Source: Arthrobacter sp. PAMC 25486 (GTDB lineage Bacteria; Actinomycetota; Actinomycetes; Actinomycetales; Micrococcaceae). Taken from it: a stretch of DNA of 64,000 bases. Where the stretch lies: positions 2,254,439-2,318,438 of the forward strand of contig NZ_CP007595.1 in NCBI RefSeq assembly GCF_000785535.1, read 5' to 3'. Shown one piece after another: positions 1-7,912 of this stretch. Within the stretch, counting starts at the first letter, position 1. The number at the start of each line of letters is the position of its first letter. Made by a program: the position numbers and the translations under genes. The notes below the pieces were generated by a model. The model was given only the letters and a program-made list of their open reading frames with translations, made no database searches and was not told the DNA's origin.

Positions 1-607
1 TGCCGACCGTGGGGCCGTCGATGGGGCCGGGCAGGTTGCCGACGCGGCTGGCGACGACGAGCTTGGCGCGCGGATAGGCCATGGCCTCGCGGTCGGCGGA
101 CATGCCGGTGTCGCGGCGGAAGTCGCCGGAGCCGAATGCGAGGCGGAAGGCGCCCTCGGCGCGGGCGATGTTGTTGGCTTCCTCTATGCCCAGTGCAGAT
201 TCAACCAGGGCCAGAACGCGGGTCTTGCCGTCGAGGCGGTGGTAGGTTTCCTTGACCTGCTCGGCCTGTTCGGTCTTGGCGAGCATGACGCCGAGCAGTC
301 CGGGGACGTTGCGCAAGTTGGCGACGTCGTCGGCCCAGAACTTGGAGTGGACGTCGTTGATGCGGACCCAGGCCTGGCCGCCATTGCGCAGCCAGTTGAT
401 GACGTCGGCGCGGGCGTCATCCTTCTTCTTGGGGTCCACGGCGTCTTCGATGTCCAGCACAATGGCGTCGGCGCGGGATGCTGCGGCCTCGTCAAAGATC
501 TCCGGGCGGGTGGCGGGCACCAAAAGCCACGAGCGGGCGATTTCAGCCGGGATATTGCGGGTGCGGACGGGTGCGGGGATGGCTTCGTTGCCGACGGTGC
601 TAGACAT
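1..607 (-). CDS. HpcH/HpaI aldolase / citrate lyase beta-like protein, truncated at window edge
   Basis: The first 202 residues are visible; the rest lies beyond the left edge. The frame is open without stops from an ATG at 607. Residues 27-60 carry the CitE-type barrel start (SWLLVPATRPEIFDEAA, then LDIEDAVDPKKK), followed by WVRIND near 81 and LALVESALGIEEA near 135, which match the CoA-ester lyase fold that cleaves or forms carbon-carbon bonds in malyl-, citramalyl- or citryl-CoA. No clear Shine-Dalgarno sequence precedes the start, and a perfect 10-bp palindrome lies 7 bp upstream, so it may be controlled there. The exact substrate cannot be told; partner genes would be to the left. Family call is secure, function is not. 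Confidence 0.85.
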   Translation of the reverse strand, partial: MSSTVGNEAIPAPVRTRNIPAEIARSWLLVPATRPEIFDEAAASRADAIVLDIEDAVDPKKKDDARADVINWLRNGGQAWVRINDVHSKFWADDVANLRNVPGLLGVMLAKTEQAEQVKETYHRLDGKTRVLALVESALGIEEANNIARAEGAFRLAFGSGDFRRDTGMSADREAMAYPRAKLVVASRVGNLPGPIDGPTVG

Positions 608-612
608 ATATC

Positions 613-626
613 TACCGTATACGGCA
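613..626. promoter_or_regulatory. Palindromic operator candidate before the CitE-like gene
   Basis: The core CCGTATACGG at 615-624 is a perfect palindrome centred about 12 bp upstream of the start codon at 607. GTATAC-centred palindromes are common operators of GntR/FadR-type regulators in actinobacteria, but no such regulator gene is in the window, so the link is inference. Confidence 0.35.
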
Positions 627-706
627 AACAGCGTCCGTGAGATGTGCCGAGCTACAAAGCCTTGCTGGATACACTGGCGGATTGCACCAGAATTTACCGT
701 ACTGGT

Positions 707-1621
707 CTAGACCACTGACCGGTTGGGCACGTCCGCATCCCACGTCAGGTCGGCGCCTTCCCGCAGCACCAGGGCCTCGATGTCCGGATCCTGCGCCAGC
801 GCGGAAATGAGTTCCCAACTGCCCGCCACAATGGTGGAATCGAAGTCGATCTCAGAAACCAACACCCATTTTTGGTCTTGGGGCCACAGGATGCTCGGCG
901 ATTGCGGCCACTGCCGCGTGTGATGCCACGGCACGTGGTCCACCCAGGCCGGGTCGGTGTAGAAGCTGGCGCCCGCGTTGAACAGGAAATAGCTCCTCCC
1001 TGGGAGCTCCAGCTTTTCGCCGTTGACCACTTCTGCGGGCAGCAGTCCGGTGCCTGGCTCTGCGTTGGGGGCTTCGAAGCCTCCGCCAAAGTGGTGCTGC
1101 ACGCCGCCGTCCGCAATGCTCAGCTCCACGTAACCGGAAGAGCTGGTCAGCCCGCCCCACCCCTCCCAGATGGCGGTGACGCCCCGCTCCGGAGTGGTGG
1201 TGTGTTCGCACAGGTGGGCGGCCACTTTGGCCAGGACGCCCTGGGCGAGGTTGCCTACCTCCGGTTTGGAATAGCGCCAGCCGGCTGCGTCAAGAGGCCC
1301 AAGTTTCGCGGTCTCCGGGCCTACCAGCCGATGGAACTGTGCCAGTGCGTGCATTTGTTTACCAAAGGCCTGTGCGACGGCGGACCAGCCCACCTGCCGC
1401 TGTTCCATGTCCACCATTGCGGTCAGATCGTGCCCGTGCCATGTTTTGGTGTCCAGCGGCCGGTCTCGTTCCGTCGGGTGGAAGATCCGGACATAGGCGG
1501 GGAAACCGCGCGGCACCACGGCATGCATGTCATGCCATTGCACATCGATGAGGGGCTTGAGCCATGCACCGGGGCTTGCATCGCGGAGCGACTCGGGAAC
1601 TGTTGCCGGCTGGGAGTCCAT
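707..1621 (-). CDS. Conserved hypothetical protein, 304 aa
   Basis: I do not recognise a named family. The ATG at 1621 is chosen because the in-frame extension upstream has shadow-like composition and runs through the adjacent intergenic repeat. The protein is soluble, with no signal peptide or membrane segment, and is rich in Trp, His and acidic residues (DVQWHDMHAVVPRGFPAY near 26, IWEGWGG near 143). It ends in NRSVV. A TATGCT hexamer sits 8 bp before the ATG and no ribosome-binding site is evident, so it may be transcribed leaderless. Codon use matches its neighbours, and it looks like a normal chromosomal gene downstream of the GNAT gene on the same strand. Confidence 0.7.
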   Translation of the reverse strand: MDSQPATVPESLRDASPGAWLKPLIDVQWHDMHAVVPRGFPAYVRIFHPTERDRPLDTKTWHGHDLTAMVDMEQRQVGWSAVAQAFGKQMHALAQFHRLVGPETAKLGPLDAAGWRYSKPEVGNLAQGVLAKVAAHLCEHTTTPERGVTAIWEGWGGLTSSSGYVELSIADGGVQHHFGGGFEAPNAEPGTGLLPAEVVNGEKLELPGRSYFLFNAGASFYTDPAWVDHVPWHHTRQWPQSPSILWPQDQKWVLVSEIDFDSTIVAGSWELISALAQDPDIEALVLREGADLTWDADVPNRSVV

Positions 1622-1654
1622 GGCCCCAGCATAGGCGGGTGCGGAGCCGTCAGC

Positions 1655-1674
1655 GGGCGTGATCTCACACCTCG
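1655..1674. repeat. Half-palindrome of the GAGGTGTGA intergenic repeat family
   Basis: GGGCGTGATCTCACACCTCG lies in the 59-bp gap between two minus-strand genes. It matches the right arms of palindromes at 33.5, 34.3 and 59.6 kb. Here only one arm is present. Confidence 0.7.
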
Positions 1675-1680
1675 ACGGGG

Positions 1681-2235
1681 CTAGGCCATGGTTGTGGCAA
1701 GTTCCTCCCGGCTCAGCGGCCGGTCGGCGTACACGAGGCGGACCGCCTTGGGATCGGGGTTGCCGGCGTCGGGGCCGCGGTGCACCAGCGTCAGGCCCAA
1801 CTTCTCGGCAACCCGGGCCGAGGCAACGTTGTGTTCCAGCAGGTACGCGACCACGGGCAGCTCCGGCCGGTGCGCCTTGGCTTGGCGGATGGCCTCCTGT
1901 GAGAGCTCCGTGGCATAGCCCCTGCCATGGACATCGGCGGAGAAGCGGTAGCCAAGATTCCAAAACACGCCAGCCTTAATGGAGCAGCCGCCCTGGCCGA
2001 TGATCTCCTGCTCCCCCATCGCCCGGACCACCCACGGGCCCAGCCCGTCCTGGTCCCACTTGGCCGTGAACGCGTCAAGCATGGCGGCCGTCTGCGCGGG
2101 ATCGGTGTGCCGCAGGCTGGGGAAATGCGTCCAGACGCGGGGGTCGCTGCAGATGGCATACATCCCGGCGGCATCGCCCGGCGCTGGACGGGACAGCGAC
2201 AGGCGGGCGGTGGTTGTTGGCTCAGCAGTCATCAA
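1681..2235 (-). CDS. GNAT family N-acetyltransferase (RimJ/RimL-like)
   Basis: Predicted acetyl-CoA-dependent N-acetyltransferase of 184 aa. It starts with the TTARLSLSRPAPGDA strand typical of RimJ/RimL enzymes, has IGQGGCSI near 80 as the beta4 strand, and the acetyl-CoA loop region GYRFSADVHGRGYATEL near 95-111, where a normal Q/RxxGxG/A motif appears as HGRGYA. A C-terminal NVASARVAEKLGL segment (about residue 135) is the conserved NxxSxxxxEKxGF motif. The substrate could be a ribosomal protein, an amino-sugar antibiotic or a metabolite. It stands alone between two repeats and is not obviously in an operon. Confidence 0.9.
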   Translation of the reverse strand: MMTAEPTTTARLSLSRPAPGDAAGMYAICSDPRVWTHFPSLRHTDPAQTAAMLDAFTAKWDQDGLGPWVVRAMGEQEIIGQGGCSIKAGVFWNLGYRFSADVHGRGYATELSQEAIRQAKAHRPELPVVAYLLEHNVASARVAEKLGLTLVHRGPDAGNPDPKAVRLVYADRPLSREELATTMA

Positions 2236-2283
2236 GACATCCTTGGATTGTGGGGCCCCCGACTAGTGAGGGAGGGATCGTGC

Positions 2284-2355
2284 AAATAGCCCGTATGTGA
2301 GCGAGCGTTGCGGGAAACAGCCCCGTATGTGAGCGAGCGTTGCGGTGGGCTATTT
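2284..2355 (-). terminator. Hairpin with two 24-bp direct repeats behind the antiporter gene
   Basis: Outer arms AAATAGCCC (2284-2292) and GGGCTATTT (2347-2355) enclose two copies of a 24-bp unit (2290-2313 and 2322-2345) containing TATGTGAGCGAGCGTT, with a 32-bp period. Read on the minus strand the structure ends in a short T-rich stretch, and it overlaps the antiporter stop codon at 2350, so it can act as its terminator. The inner unit recurs at 24531-24548. Confidence 0.5.
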
Positions 2356-3924
2356 TTCCGGGGTGATCATGGTGCGCAGATCCAGCTGCCGCAGCACCTT
2401 GTCCACGACCTCGGGATCGGCGTCGGCCTCATTGCGGGCGTTCAAGACCTCGGTGCGGGCCGCGTCCAGGGCGATCGTTTGGACGGTGATGGCTAGTTCC
2501 CGCCCACGACGACGGCGCTCGTCAAGGCCTTCATTCTTCAGACTGCCGTCGAGCAGCTCGGCATGGAGGCGCTTCATCTTTTCCTTGACGAGAGCGACCT
2601 TCTCGGGCGGCAGGTTCTTCATCAGTTCGTGGTCGCGCAGGGCTGCGATGGCGGCTTCCTGGGCGCGCAGGGCCAGAACCTTGGCAGCCTCACGTTCCTC
2701 GGTGCCGTCGTCGGTTGCCTGCAGCACGCGCATGAGCCACGGCAGGGTCAGGCCGGGCAGCACCAGGGTGGTGAGCAGGACCGCACAGGCCACCACGATA
2801 ATCTCGTGCCGGGCAGGGAAGTCTCCCCCACCGGGCAGCGTGACCGGCAGCGCGAGGGCCAGGGCCAACGTGGCCAGGCCGCGCATGCCGCACCAGGTGA
2901 GGATCACGACGTCCTTGAGGCTGGTTGGCGGCAGGTCGCCGTCGTTCTTCCGAGACAGCAGCGCCAGCAGGCCAAACCACAGGAACCTGACCACAATCAC
3001 CAGGACGCTGATGCCGATCGCCATGGGCAGCATGCCCCAGATCGCGGAGCCTTCAATCTTGATGACCTCGCGTACTTCCAGACCTACCAGGCCAAACGCG
3101 AGGCCCGTCACGAGGAGTTCCACCACGTCCCAGAAGGCGGCGCGGGTGATGCGTTCGGTGGCGTCCTCGGCGCGGGCATGGCGCTTGATCTCGAGGGCGG
3201 TGACTACGACGGCGATGACACCCGAGGCGTGCACCTCCTCGGCCAGGATGTACGCGGCGAACGGCGCCACCAGGGTCACGGCGCTGCGGGCCACGGAAGA
3301 GGTGATGAGTTTGCTGATGACGCGCGTCAGCCAGCCAAAGAGCATGCCGACCACGATCGCTAGCGCGGCGCCGAGCAGGAATTTCCCGATGACGCCCAGT
3401 CCGAACGGCTGCCCGTCCATGGCGCTGGCCACGGCCGTCTGGAAGATGACGATGGCTGCGGCGTCGTTGAACAGGCCCTCGCTTTGTAGCACCGTGATGA
3501 GCCGGCGCGGCATGTGGACGCGGCCGGCGATGGATTCCACAGCGACCGGGTCCGGCGGGGCGCACATGGCGCCGAGGGCGATGGCTGCCGGGATGCCGAT
3601 GCTGGGGATCAGCAGCCAGACGGCACCTGCGACGGCGGCCGTGGAGACCACAACCAGCGCCACCGCCAGCAGGAGGATGGTGCGCCAACGGATCCGGAAG
3701 ACGGCCCACGAACTCTTCTGCGCCGTGGCAAAGAGCAGCGGGGGAAGGAAGATCGGCAGAATCAGCTCGGGCTCAATCCGCAGGTCCGGAAATCCCGGGA
3801 TGAAGGTCAGCGCACCCGCCATGATGAGCATCAGGACCGGGTACGGGAGCTTGAGCTTGTCGCCCAGGCCCACGGCAACCACAGTGGCGAAAAGGAGTCC
3901 GACAATGAGTATGAGCTGTTCCAC
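2350..3924 (-). CDS. Na+/H+ antiporter, CPA1 (NhaP-like) family
   Basis: A 524-aa integral membrane protein that should exchange cytoplasmic Na+ (or K+) for external protons, serving pH and salt homeostasis. About 11-12 hydrophobic segments fill residues 1-410. The CPA1 hallmarks are visible: ILPIFLPPLLFATAQ near 55, GAMCAPPDPVAVESI near 118, and SEGLFNDAAAIVIF near 147, whose Asn-Asp pair is the ion-binding site. Residues 410-524 are a charged, helical cytosolic tail (EKVALVKEKMKRLHAELLDG), longer than in minimal family members. The next upstream gene on this strand stops 10 bp away, so the two may be co-transcribed. Confidence 0.93.
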   Translation of the reverse strand: MEQLILIVGLLFATVVAVGLGDKLKLPYPVLMLIMAGALTFIPGFPDLRIEPELILPIFLPPLLFATAQKSSWAVFRIRWRTILLLAVALVVVSTAAVAGAVWLLIPSIGIPAAIALGAMCAPPDPVAVESIAGRVHMPRRLITVLQSEGLFNDAAAIVIFQTAVASAMDGQPFGLGVIGKFLLGAALAIVVGMLFGWLTRVISKLITSSVARSAVTLVAPFAAYILAEEVHASGVIAVVVTALEIKRHARAEDATERITRAAFWDVVELLVTGLAFGLVGLEVREVIKIEGSAIWGMLPMAIGISVLVIVVRFLWFGLLALLSRKNDGDLPPTSLKDVVILTWCGMRGLATLALALALPVTLPGGGDFPARHEIIVVACAVLLTTLVLPGLTLPWLMRVLQATDDGTEEREAAKVLALRAQEAAIAALRDHELMKNLPPEKVALVKEKMKRLHAELLDGSLKNEGLDERRRRGRELAITVQTIALDAARTEVLNARNEADADPEVVDKVLRQLDLRTMITPEK

Positions 3925-3934
3925 GGACTTTACT

Positions 3935-4597
3935 TTACGGGGTGAGGGCTTCCTCGATTGTCACGTGGCCGTCGCTGAACTCGATGGTTCGCATGATCGT
4001 GTCAGGGCGTTGCAGGGCGGCAGCCGTCACGAGGGCCACGTTGGCGCGGGACGTGTTGCCCGGTGCGTCTGCCTCGCGGGCGGTGGCCGGGGTCGGGTCG
4101 ATCAGGCCGGTGGCTTCTTCCAGGGTCAGCGCACCCGGTCCCAGAATGGTCCATGCCAGGGTGCTCGACCGCAAGTGGGCATCAGCCGCAGCCTTCGCCT
4201 CGGCGTAGGCAAAGAAGCTGTTGTCCGGCGGGACGCCGTGGTCTGTCCGGGCGCCCAGATAGGAAACCATGAGGTAGCGCTGCACCCCGGCGGCCGCGGC
4301 GGCATCCATGGAGGCGATCGCCGCGTCACGGTCCACGGCGTAGGTCCGTTCCGGGCTGCCACCGCCCGCCCCTGCTGACCAGATCACGGCGTCATGGCCG
4401 GCCAGCACCTCGGTGAGCTCTTCGCGGGAGGAGGATGCGACGTCGTGCAGGACGGGTTTGGCGCCCGCAGCCGCGACGTCGTCGATGTGGGCGGCGTTGC
4501 GGATCACCGAGGTGATCTCCCACCCGGCGTCCTTCAGCATAGGGGCCAGCAGCAGGGCAATTTTTCCGTGCCCGCCGATGATGACAACTTTTTTCAT
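3935..4597 (-). CDS. NAD(P)-binding atypical SDR (YwnB/NmrA-like)
   Basis: A 220-aa Rossmann protein. The N-terminus VVIIGGHGKIALLLAP (residues 4-19) is the dinucleotide-binding GxxGxxG variant of the atypical short-chain dehydrogenases, and YLMVSYLGA near 108 plus FFAYAEAKAAADAHLR near 128 give the YxxxK-like pair. TILGPGAL near 151 is the usual substrate-side motif. Such proteins act as NAD(P)H-dependent quinone or aldehyde reductases or as redox sensors; a specific substrate is not inferable. An AAGGAGC-like ribosome-binding site lies just upstream of the ATG at 4597. It precedes the antiporter gene by 10 bp, which suggests one transcription unit. Confidence 0.85.
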   Translation of the reverse strand: MKKVVIIGGHGKIALLLAPMLKDAGWEITSVIRNAAHIDDVAAAGAKPVLHDVASSSREELTEVLAGHDAVIWSAGAGGGSPERTYAVDRDAAIASMDAAAAAGVQRYLMVSYLGARTDHGVPPDNSFFAYAEAKAAADAHLRSSTLAWTILGPGALTLEEATGLIDPTPATAREADAPGNTSRANVALVTAAALQRPDTIMRTIEFSDGHVTIEEALTP

Positions 4598-4967
4598 GTT
4601 TTGCTCCTTGGTCCGAGGCTAGTTGGTGGAAGCCTACTCCACGCCCTTGCCGAGAATTACCCGAACCCGCTCTGTGCATCGTCCGACACACCGAAAATGG
4701 ACCTTTCTTTCGAAATACATGCAAAGTGCACCCCTCACGCGGGTTGGGCTCATCTTCGCTGATTGGCCCGGCGGAACGGCTGGTTTGGCCCATTCTCGGC
4801 GACAGAATCGTGGACACCGTCCCGTCAGCTCCCGCTCGAGGGTGTCAGTGCATAGTGCAACTGCCGAAACGACACAGATGGCCACAAAGTGGGACCAGGC
4901 AAGCTCTGGGGCTGCTTTCAGGCACAAGAAAACCCCCTCCGGCGCAATGCTGGAGGGGGTTTGTCTG
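4598..4967. other. Intergenic stretch without a supported gene
   Basis: Open frames here lack conserved features or a ribosome-binding site. The stretch holds a tRNA terminator (4929-4962) and, at 4791-4805, CATTCTCGGCGACAG, a one-base variant of the motif found repeatedly in the large repeats at 53.6-54.1 and 57.2-57.7 kb. It may be a degenerate remnant of that element. Confidence 0.5.
4929..4962 (-). terminator. Rho-independent terminator of the tRNA-Met gene
   Basis: Arms AAACCCCCTCC and GGAGGGGGTTT form a strong stem; on the minus strand it is followed by a T-rich TTTTCTT tract. It begins 5 bp past the tRNA 3-prime end. Confidence 0.85.
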
Positions 4968-5041
4968 TAGCGGCACCGAGACTCGATCTCGGGACCTCAC
5001 GATTATGAGTCGTGCGCTCTAACCAACTGAGCTATGCCGCC
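4968..5041 (-). tRNA. tRNA-Met (CAT anticodon, elongator type)
   Basis: The minus strand reads GGCGGCA for the acceptor 5-prime half, TAGCTCAGTTGGTTAGAGC for the D arm, and CGACTCATAATCG for the anticodon stem-loop with anticodon CAT. The acceptor closes with TGCCGCT, making a G-U first pair. CCA is not encoded. The A1-C72 mismatch and three G-C pairs of an initiator are absent, so elongator Met is favoured over initiator; tRNA-Ile2 with a lysidine anticodon is the alternative. The T loop reads ATCGAGT, with A where T54 is expected. Confidence 0.93.
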
Positions 5042-5105
5042 ATAAACAAGAATAGCTCGTGCCGCCCCGGACAAAACCGTCTCGACACGAGCTTTCTCAT
5101 TTGCG

Positions 5106-5177
5106 AGCCCCCCACCGGAATCGATCCGGTGACCTCGTTCTTACCAAGAACGCGCTCTACCACTGAGCTAGGGGGGC
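5106..5177 (-). tRNA. tRNA-Thr (GGT anticodon)
   Basis: Minus strand: acceptor GCCCCCC paired with GGGGGGC, D arm TAGCTCAGTGGTAGAGC, anticodon stem CGTTC/GAACG around loop TTGGTAA (anticodon GGT), T arm ACCGG/CCGGT. CCA is not encoded. The T loop reads ATCGATT, sharing the A54 deviation of the neighbouring tRNA-Met. It lies 64 bp upstream of tRNA-Met on the same strand, so the two are probably processed from one transcript. Confidence 0.95.
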
Positions 5178-5543
5178 AACGAGAAAATACTTTACCAGCG
5201 CTTGGGCTGGATGTGAAATCGTATGCCAGTCAACTTTCAGCAAGCCTCCGGATGCGGCCGCATTTTCCCATTTTCATCCCCAAACGCAGCTCAAATTCCG
5301 CGTCAAATCAAGGGATTTCGAACGATGCAACGCAGCTCATGACTTCGCTCACACAGGCCCTGGCAACAGTGCTCCGGGCACGAAAGGTGCTGCCGCGTTG
5401 GCGAAAAAGCCCCGGACGATGCTGCGGCGTTGGGAGGTGCGAGGGAGCGAAAGAAGGGCCGGCCTCCGTGTGGAGACCGACCCTTCTTTCACTCATTCAA
5501 AACTGTCACTCAGCCAGGCACAAACCGGACAAAGCAGTGGTTG
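5178..5543. other. Intergenic stretch with helicase terminator and GCGGCAG-type repeat arms
   Basis: No gene is supported. At 5386-5399 GGTGCTGCCGCGTT is identical to part of the palindrome at 21.5-21.6 kb, and ATGCTGCGGCGTT follows at 5419-5431. The hairpin at 5449-5490 is listed separately. The rest shows nothing recognisable. Confidence 0.5.
5449..5490 (-). terminator. Terminator hairpin behind the DEAD-box helicase
   Basis: Arms GAAAGAAGGG (5449-5458) and CCCTTCTTTC (5481-5490) pair perfectly and the inner GGCC/GGTC extends the stem. It lies about 55 bp past the helicase stop. The T tract is weak. Confidence 0.6.
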
Positions 5544-7475
5544 TTACCACTTGCCCTTGGCGTTGTAGTTCGCGCCGCCCTCGTGGCGGGGACGGCGGTC
5601 GCCGCCACCGTGGCCGGTGTGGCCCTGGCCGCGGTCGTTGCGGTCCTGGCCACGGTCTGAGCCGCGATCCGCGCGGAAGCCGCCACGGTCGCCGTCGAAC
5701 TTCTTTTTGAAGCCGCCCTGACCGCGGTCATTGCGCTCTTCACGGGCCTGGTAAGGGGCGCCGCCGCCTCCGCCGGAGGGGCGACGGCCCTTGTCCAGCT
5801 CGAGGTTGATGAGCTCGCCGCTGATGCGGGTCTTGCTCAGTGCACGCCACTGGTCCTTGCTCAGCTCTGCCGGCAGTTCAACCAGGGTGTGGTCGGCGCG
5901 GATGTCGATGCCGCCGATCTGTGCGGAGGACAGGCCGCCTTCGTTGGCAATGGCACCAACGATGGAACCGGGCATGACACGCTGGCGGCGACCCACCGAG
6001 ATGCGGTAGGTGGCGTTGCCCTCGGTCAGGGTGCGGGTCGGGCCACGTGAGCCGAAGCCGTCCTTGGAGCGTTCCTTCTTCTGGTACTCGGGAGCTGCCG
6101 GCAGGTCGTTGACAAGCAACGGCTGGTTGCCCTGGGCCATGACGGCCAAGGCAGCAGCAATCTCCGACGCCGGAACGTCGTGCTCCTGCTCGTAGGAGGC
6201 GATCAGGTCACGGAACTTGGCAACGTCCTGGCTGGCCAGGGTTTCGGTGATCTTCTCAGCGAACTTGCCCAGGCGCAGCGAGTTGATGGTCTCTGCGGAC
6301 GGCAGGTGCATCTGGTCCACCGGCTGGCGCGTGGCCTTCTCGATGGCGCGCAGCAGGTACTTCTCCCGCGGGGTCATGAACAGGATCGCGTCACCTGAAC
6401 GGCCGGCACGGCCCGTGCGGCCAATGCGGTGCACGTAGGACTCGGTGTCGTGCGGGATGTCGTAGTTGATCACGTGCGTGATGCGCTCAACATCCAGGCC
6501 ACGGGCGGCAACGTCCGTGGCAACCAGGATGTCGATCTTGCCGCTGCGCAGTGCCTCGATGGTGCGCTCGCGCTGCTGCTGCGGGATGTCACCGTTGATG
6601 GCGGCAGCCTGGAAGCCGCGGGCCTTCAGCTTGTCAGCCAGGTCCTCGGTGGCCATCTTGGTGCGCACGAACGCGATAACGCCTTCGAACTCTTCAACTT
6701 CAAGCACACGGGTCAGTGCGTCGAGCTTGTGCGGGCCCATGACCTGCAGGTAGCGCTGACGGGTGTTGGCGCCGGTGGTGGTCTTGGACTTGACCGTCAC
6801 CTCGGCCGGGTTGTTCAGGTACTGCTTGGAGATGCGGCGGATCTGGCCAGGCATGGTGGCGGAGAAGAGGGCAACCTGCTTCTCGGCCGGGGTCTTGGAC
6901 AAGATCTGCTCGACGTCTTCGGCGAAGCCCATGCGCAGCATCTCATCGGCCTCATCCAGCACCAGGTACTGCAGGTTGGACAGGTCCAAGGAGCCCTTGG
7001 AGAGGTGGTCGATGACACGGCCGGGGGTGCCGACAACAACCTGTGCACCGCGGCGCAGGCCAGCAAGCTGCGGGCCATAGGCCGAGCCGCCGTATACGGG
7101 GAGCACGGAGAAGTTGTCCATGTGCTTGGCGTACGACGTGAACGCTTCAGCAACCTGAAGTGCCAATTCACGGGTAGGGGCCAGGACCAGGATCTGGGTG
7201 TCCTTGGTGGGACCGTTAAGGTCCATGAGCTCAGCCATGCGGGACAGTGCCGGAACGGCGAATGCTGCCGTCTTTCCGGTTCCGGTCTGCGCCAGGCCAA
7301 CAACGTCGCGGCCTTCAAGCAGCAACGGGATGGTGGCAGCCTGGATGGGTGAGGGCTTCTCGTAGCCAACGTCGCTCAGGGCAGACAGCACACGGCCGTC
7401 AATGCCCATATCAGCGAAAGTAAGTTCGTTCTCTTCTTCCACAACAGCGGAATTTTCAGTCAAGTTTTCGGGCAT
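5544..7475 (-). CDS. deaD: DEAD-box ATP-dependent RNA helicase (DeaD/CsdA type)
   Basis: A 643-aa RNA helicase that unwinds RNA duplexes in ribosome assembly and mRNA decay, often at low temperature. Visible motifs: Q motif (YEKPSPIQ), Walker A AQTGTGKTAAF, APTRELALQV, DEAD box VLDEADEML, SAT motif FSATMPGQI, and motif VI HRIGRTGRAGR. A DbpA-type RNA-binding domain (YRISVGRRQRVMPGSIVG through LPAELSKDQW) follows near residues 480-560, and the tail is a Gly/Arg/Asp-rich disordered segment ending in AKGKW. The ATG at 7475 is preferred to an in-frame one 18 bp upstream because GAGGA lies 11 bp before it. It is monocistronic, with a long upstream gap. Confidence 0.95.
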   Translation of the reverse strand: MPENLTENSAVVEEENELTFADMGIDGRVLSALSDVGYEKPSPIQAATIPLLLEGRDVVGLAQTGTGKTAAFAVPALSRMAELMDLNGPTKDTQILVLAPTRELALQVAEAFTSYAKHMDNFSVLPVYGGSAYGPQLAGLRRGAQVVVGTPGRVIDHLSKGSLDLSNLQYLVLDEADEMLRMGFAEDVEQILSKTPAEKQVALFSATMPGQIRRISKQYLNNPAEVTVKSKTTTGANTRQRYLQVMGPHKLDALTRVLEVEEFEGVIAFVRTKMATEDLADKLKARGFQAAAINGDIPQQQRERTIEALRSGKIDILVATDVAARGLDVERITHVINYDIPHDTESYVHRIGRTGRAGRSGDAILFMTPREKYLLRAIEKATRQPVDQMHLPSAETINSLRLGKFAEKITETLASQDVAKFRDLIASYEQEHDVPASEIAAALAVMAQGNQPLLVNDLPAAPEYQKKERSKDGFGSRGPTRTLTEGNATYRISVGRRQRVMPGSIVGAIANEGGLSSAQIGGIDIRADHTLVELPAELSKDQWRALSKTRISGELINLELDKGRRPSGGGGGAPYQAREERNDRGQGGFKKKFDGDRGGFRADRGSDRGQDRNDRGQGHTGHGGGDRRPRHEGGANYNAKGKW

Positions 7476-7912
7476 GGTGGTGAATGTCCTCATTCATAGG
7501 GCCGGACGGCGAGGAACGCCGCATAACAAGAAATCCAGCCTCTACAGGGCATCCCGGGCAGGATCTCGCGCCATTTGCGCACCGTGGGTACGGCCGCCAA
7601 TGTTGAAGTTACTCAACACCGCATGGCGTTTCTTTGCCGGCAATCCCCTATGAACACTACTTGCCCGCTCAAGAACTTGCGGGCCCCATACACTTCAGGC
7701 TCCTGCCTCAAAAATTGGGCAGAAAATAAAAGGATATACCGGAGTGGGGGATATATAAATTGTAGGGCATACCCTGCCGCCGGGACAGTCCTAAAGTCGA
7801 TGTTCGGCCGTGAGTTCCGGCACACGCCCTTGTTCCAAGCACGACGCCGGGACCACACCGAGGCGCCCGGCTCACCACCGCGGACCCTCACGTTGGGTGC
7901 TGTGTACGGACC
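7476..7912. other. Long AT-richer intergenic region upstream of the helicase gene
   Basis: 437 bp between the MOSC gene stop and the helicase start, both on the minus strand. A hairpin GCCCGC...GCGGGC lies at 7663-7684, and 7725-7765 is markedly AT-rich (ATATATAAATT) against the GC-rich surroundings. Long structured leaders are known for cold-shock helicase genes, so this may be a regulated 5-prime UTR; that is inference. The open frames inside lack coding character. Confidence 0.4.

Noticed and set aside
2345..4378. 677-aa open frame on the plus strand
   Set aside because: Antisense to the antiporter and SDR genes; Arg/Ser/Thr-rich low-complexity translation, no ribosome-binding site, no family features.
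4634..4927. 97-aa minus-strand frame before the tRNA genes
   Set aside because: No conserved features, no ribosome-binding site, and it overlaps a fragment of repeat-type sequence.
7613..7891. 92-aa minus-strand frame before deaD
   Set aside because: AT-rich region with poor codon bias and no ribosome-binding site; more likely leader or intergenic.
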